A stretch of DNA of 64,000 nt from contig CALNVZ010003426.1 in the NCBI GenBank assembly GCA_940671915.1, forward strand, positions 37,812,072-37,876,071, given 5' to 3'. A model generated the notes under the pieces. The model saw nothing but the letters and a program-made list of their open reading frames with translations. It had not been told where the DNA came from and searched no databases. Below, one piece after another: positions 1-64,000 of this stretch; positions within the stretch are counted from its first letter, which is position 1, and each line of letters begins with the position of its first letter. Origin of the DNA: Paracentrotus lividus (lineage: Eukaryota; Echinodermata; Echinoidea; Camarodonta; Echinidae). The position numbers and the translations under genes were made by a program.

Positions 1-420
1 CATGATTGGTCTTGGAAGAATAGTGAAGTGGTTTTCCGTTGCCTTCTTCACCGCAGCATGTCAGCCGTATCTGGGATGGCCAGTACGCCCCACAATTTTA
101 TAGAGGTTCACCGTTGTCCTAAAGTTTGGATCTTCCCCCGAGACACTCTTACTGCATTGCTGCTGCCCAATGCAGGGCAAGGCCTTTTTTAATAGGCGGC
201 CTTTATTCGCCTTCACACTACAGTGTCATAAGGGTTAATGCCAGCTTTTATTGTTACTGTTGCCGCCACACAAACAGTACTCTAGCCCCCTGTTGCTGTA
301 ATGGACCTCCATTAGTCGCCTCTTACGACACGCAGAGGGTGCGTGGGGGGTATTCTTACAGGGCCCACCCCACCCACTTTATGGGGGGTTTTTTAACCTG
401 ATATAACAAGATTCCCGATA
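1..420. repeat. Dispersed repeat, class unknown
   Basis: This stretch lies in the intron after exon 29. It has GC-rich blocks unlike the surrounding AT-rich intron, including GAAGAAGGCAACGGAAAACC (complement) and GTCGCCTCTTACGAC. Such blocks look like pieces of old dispersed retroelements. No FN3 exon, open protein of known family or clear ends were found. The 421-867 remainder holds nothing recognisable. Confidence 0.3.
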
Positions 421-867
421 TAATGCAACTTCTATGGTCCCACGGACCTTGTTATAATGAGTTTCCACTGTATAAACTTGACCCCAAAATGAATATTTCT
501 TTCTTTGTAAACAGAAACACATATACACATTGCAAAATTTGCTCAACATTAAGACAATTGATTCTATATACCACTCAAATTATACCTCTGTACCACAATT
601 TGAAACATTCCATGATGTTAGGTTTTAAAAAAAAAATCTCAAATTATCTAATTTCCTTGCATTGCAACAAGAATACATTTTGACATAAAGGATTCACACT
701 TAGCCAAAAGTGGACCTTTATACAGATCTTTTCAAATGTGGAATCCTGATGCTAACTGGTTCCTATTGTTTGTGCAGTTTTGCACATCATTCATGCCCAC
801 AGATGTGTTATGAGGCAAATATTTATTCTTATCTATTCCCATGAGCCATAGAATGAGATTGCCATAC

Positions 868-60434
<59,567 letters not shown>

Positions 60435-61463
60435 ATTGGTTTGTCGTACCCCACGAGGGGGAAATTTAACACTCGACGTTCAAATAAAGGTATATGGACG
60501 GATGTGCAAACTCGAAAAGAGGTGTAATTCTGCACCCCGACGATGTTCCTGTCGGGATTAAAACGCTCCAAAATCTCCAAATAGTATCCAATGTTTTGAA
60601 ATGTGGAATAATTAAGGTGAATGTTGTCTTTCTTGGATAAAAAATGGATGTAAAAGTTGGAGAAGTTTTCTACCGCTGTCCTTCGGAGCGGCACACCCAA
60701 AAGATAGCTCGTACGCAACGCATTACGTACAAATGCATTTACGTGCAAATCTTATCAAACATATTCATATTACATATTTCAAGGTGTACCAAATATGATA
60801 CTGCATTTTTTTTATGAACTCAATCCACAATTCGTTACACGCCCAAGTTTCTTTTGTAAAGCCTTCACGCCGCTTTGCGTTTTAACAAAACACCAACCCC
60901 GGTCTGTGAGTTTATCATGCAAATAAACGCTGCACTCCCGCTAGAAGGAAAAATAGATATGGAAATGATTATGACGATTTGACCCTTTTGTGAATTTAAA
61001 TGCGAGGCGAGACTGGGGAATTCTTTTCAAGAGTACGGATGAGGTCTCTATTGGAATTTCAGAATCCAGCAAATTCTTTCTTTTGTAATTTGGAGCAAAT
61101 ACTGTTTTCGTTGTCATTTTTGTTGGTGCATATATGAGTCTTATATGATTTCACACTTCATTTACATCGATGTGATCTAATTTCAAAAATCGTTCTATAC
61201 CTGATTTTTCTTTCAATAAATTCCCGAGGTTCTCTGACAGAGAAGACGTGGGCTTATCACTTTTCTGTGCTGTTATCTAGTTCAGTTAATATATGCTGTT
61301 TGTGTAATAGAAGTTACTATATAGTAACAGTTGAGAATAGTACACTACCGGGTCCCATCCTATATTTATCGTCTTTGGAGTCATCATGAACACATAACAC
61401 CATCCATGTTCATAAACATTGCAACATAGCTAAAAATCGTTTTTTTTTTTTTTTTTTTTTTTT
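60435..61463 (-). promoter_or_regulatory. 5' flank / presumed promoter region of the FN3 gene
   Basis: Immediately upstream of the ATG on the minus strand, so it should hold the 5' UTR and promoter. No convincing TATA box or initiator could be placed. One perfect octamer ATGCAAAT (POU-type site) lies at 60917-60924 and is kept in the noisy duplicate. A T24 run closes the region at 61440-61463. Function is inferred from position only. Confidence 0.35.
60597..61463. repeat. Tandem duplication upstream of exon 1, clean copy
   Basis: Corresponds phrase by phrase to 61478-62427, from TGTCTTTCTTGGATAAAAA to the terminal T run. Both copies share GATAGCTCGTACGCAA, GTGAATTTAAATGCG and CGGGTCCCATCCTATATTTA. 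Confidence 0.8.
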
Positions 61464-61477
61464 ATAATGTGAATACA

Positions 61478-62427
61478 TTAAGGTGTGAATGTGTCTTTCT
61501 TGGATAAAAATGGATAGTTAAAAGTTGGAGAAAGTTTCTCTGGACCGCGCTGTCTCTCGGTTAAGCGTGCACACCAATAAGATAGCTCGTACGCAAGCGC
61601 ATTACGAACAAATGCATTTCCTTGCAAATCTTGATCAAACTATCTGCATATTAGCATATTTCAAGGTGTACCAAATATGTATCTTACTGCAATTGTTTAT
61701 TTGGACTCATCCACAATTCGTTAACACGCCCCAGTTTCTGTTGTAAAGTCCTTCACTGCCGCTTTGCCGTTTAACAAAAACACCAACCGCCGGTCTGTGA
61801 TATTTATGCATGCAAATAAACGCTTGCACCTCCCGCTAGGTAAGGTAAAATAGATAGTGGTAATGATTACTGACGATTTGACCCTTTTCGTGAATTTAAA
61901 TGCGGGCGAGACTGGAGAATTCTTTTTCAAGAGTAGGTATGATCTGAGGGTCTCTATTGGATTTCAATCAGCAATTCTTTTTCTTTGTTGATAATTTGGA
62001 GCAAGATACTGTTTTCGTTTGCATTTTGTTGGTTGCCAGTCTATATGAGTTCTTGATATGACTTATCACACTTCATTTAAAAACCAATTCGATCGTGATC
62101 TAATTCAAAAATCGTTCATATAACCTTGTTTTTCTATTTCCAATAAAAATTTCCCGAGTTCTCTGAGAGACAGAAGACGTGCGTCGCCTATCATTTCTGT
62201 CGCTTATATCTAGGTTCAGGTTTAATATATGCGTTTGTAGTGTGTGGTGTGAATAGAAGTTACACTATATAGTAACAGTTGAGAATAGCTACACTCACTA
62301 ACGGGTCCCATCCTATATTTATCGTCTTTGGAGTCATCTGAACACATAACACCATCCATGTTCATAAAACAGTTGCAGACATAGTCTAAAAATTCGTTTT
62401 TTTTTTTTTTTGTTTTTTTTTTTTTTA
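61478..62427. repeat. Tandem duplication upstream of exon 1, error-rich copy
   Basis: Same content as 60597-61463 but with scattered single-base insertions and deletions, and it ends in a second T run. The error pattern points to unpolished gap-fill sequence. Whether the second copy exists in the genome is uncertain. Confidence 0.75.
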
Positions 62428-63239
62428 CAAGCTCCGGACTCTTTATTTTGCTGACCACATTCTTTAGTGTTCTGAAAGGAAAAAAGAACTCTTATTCATT
62501 TTACACCCATGAGAGCCAGAAGGATATCATGGACACCCAGTAATATCTTAAACGAAGGGGGACAGACAAACAAGAAAGAAAAGCCCCCTCCCCCCTCCCT
62601 CAAAAACAGGAGCTAAGGATGTGTGTGTGAGGGTTTTCGTGTGTGTGTATGTGTGATGCGTGCGTTAGATTGTGTGTGATGTGTGAATTTGATGTGTGTG
62701 AAAAGAGAGAGAGAGAGAAGGTCTCTAAATATCGCAGTTATTTGGATGACGGTGATTGAGCATTATCACGAAATCAAACGGGCAATGATGTTTCATAATT
62801 TATTCCCCAATAATTTGATTTTTCGGTTTTCGTTTTTGTATTTCTTGTCCAATGTACCCCAAATGAGTAAGTCATCCATATTTATGGTTTATGATGAATA
62901 ATGCACGTCATTAGTATTGACACCATATGTTTCACCGATAGAAAACTGACTACGATTGACAGATCAGTATAAACGGGCACTTGTACCATGCAATAAGAAG
63001 CCCCCCCCCCCCACCCCCTCCTCCATCCATAAAACTTTTCGGGCAAAGCCTCAGGCAATCTTTCAGGTTTGCAAGAACAATCTTTGTTTTAAAAAGTATG
63101 ACCTAAATTTGATTATATGTAAACTGTAGTGTATAGTGTAATTTTTTTATGCCTTCGGCCATCCAGAAGAGTCATCATGTATCAGCCATCATTGGTAAGG
63201 TTGGGGCCAATGACCCGCTATTTACTGCCCTTTTCTCCC

Positions 63240-63270
<31 letters not shown>

Positions 63271-63329
63271 TGGGCTGGAAGGCCTCCTCTGGATCCTCGC
63301 CGGCATGAAACCCAACGTACCACGACCAT
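62428..63329. other. Distal 5' flank, little recognised
   Basis: Contains (GT)n-rich sequence at 62618-62700, a C run at 63000-63015 and a T run at 63241-63269. At 63149-63195 the plus strand has a short open stretch (MPSAIQKSHHVSAI) ending at a GTAAGG, and at 63271-63329 another (GLEGLLWILAGMKPNVP) that runs into the N gap; both are too short to assign. Confidence 0.35.
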
Positions 63330-63354
63330 NNNNNNNNNNNNNNNNNNNNNNNNN
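63330..63354. other. Assembly gap of 25 N
   Basis: Exactly 25 undetermined bases, the same size as the gap at 24108-24132. Confidence 0.95.
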
Positions 63355-63954
63355 TCAATTCCATTAGGAATTTAGGAAACATAATTATAATCACATTCAT
63401 TCCATTGTATTCGAAAAACAAAATAGTTATACAACTGCGCATGCGCTTTATCGCATTGATCATATTGTTAACATTTGAGTTTATTGCATAAAAAGTTATT
63501 ATTAGCTAAGGCCCGTACCGGTACCTTGCATCGAATAGCACCCAAAGCGCACTGTATTGTGTGGAATCATGGACGCGAATCGGAATGCTTTTAAACGTGG
63601 TTTTATGAAATCTTTTCAGGATTTTAGGTTCGAATGATTTTCATACATAAACTATAGTTCTCTTTGTGAATAACAGCAAACAGCAGAAGAAGAGAAAGAC
63701 TGGGGGCTTTGAGATAGGATATTAATGTTCAATGAACAGTGAACATTAATATCTGAACAGTAATATCCGATAAATGATAACAACCTGAGTTTTTTCGTCA
63801 AAGGTTATTCATACACTCTGACAAACAATTTATTCATCACATCTAGTTTACATGATTCACTGAATTTTACCTCGTTTATTTATTATTCGCCCTGATTCTT
63901 GTAATCCTTTATCATAGTGTTTCAAATTGAAAAAAAAAATTTGTTTTTTGCAAC

Positions 63955-63991
<37 letters not shown>

Positions 63992-64000
63992 TTTTCATTA
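63355..64000. other. Right edge of window, nothing recognised
   Basis: AT-rich sequence with a small hairpin-like repeat ATTAATGTTCA...TGAACATTAAT at about 63720-63755 and A runs at the end. No gene supported. Confidence 0.5.

Noticed and set aside
126..401. 91-codon ORF at the left edge
   Set aside because: Its sequence follows dispersed-repeat blocks, with composition unlike a protein; no splice context.

Overview
The window is eukaryotic, AT-rich and repeat-dense. One very large multi-exon gene on the minus strand fills most of it. The many one-exon fibronectin type III (FN3) domains, the dense short inverted-repeat transposons, the LINE fragments and two N gaps of exactly 25 bases suggest a draft marine-invertebrate genome, most likely an echinoderm such as a sea urchin, patched with unpolished long reads. 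The organism is inferred; no marker gene proves it.

The gene reads right to left. Exon 1 (60390-60434) holds the ATG and most of a signal peptide. A 19 kb intron follows, then 28 more exons from 41387 down to 868. With the splice sites I chose, all 29 exons join in one open frame of 7069 coding bases (about 2356 residues). The product is a signal peptide followed by 26 FN3 domains. Almost every exon is one domain in phase 1-1; two domains are split over two exons (8+9 and 21+22). The domains alternate strictly between two types, A and B, giving 13 tandem A-B pairs. The reading frame is still open at the left edge, so the rest of the protein (more FN3 domains and possibly a membrane segment and cytoplasmic part) lies outside. 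Long FN3-only ectodomains built this way occur in R3-type receptor tyrosine phosphatases (PTPRB/PTPRQ/PTP10D-like), but nothing here proves that identity.

Introns and the 5' flank are filled with mobile elements. They include mariner-like MITEs with TA targets, TTAA-flanked (piggyBac-like) MITEs, two copies of a 1.3-1.4 kb inverted-repeat element, a 1.34 kb element with a CATT target duplication, a 1.47 kb element, and satellite-bearing elements with repeated TGACCTTTGACCT motifs. A family whose interior is packed with the palindrome CACACTGTG is also present. Two or three decayed LINE reverse-transcriptase segments lie at 46.5-48.8, 50.0-50.9 and 33.2-33.8 kb.

Several regions are probably assembly artefacts rather than biology. 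The stretch 21438-24107 is an error-rich inverted copy of the sequence right of the gap at 24108-24132. The stretch 61478-62427 is an error-rich tandem copy of the region upstream of exon 1. The stretch 54.8-57.0 kb is a noisy tandem array. No second protein-coding gene, rRNA, CRISPR array or functional tRNA could be supported.
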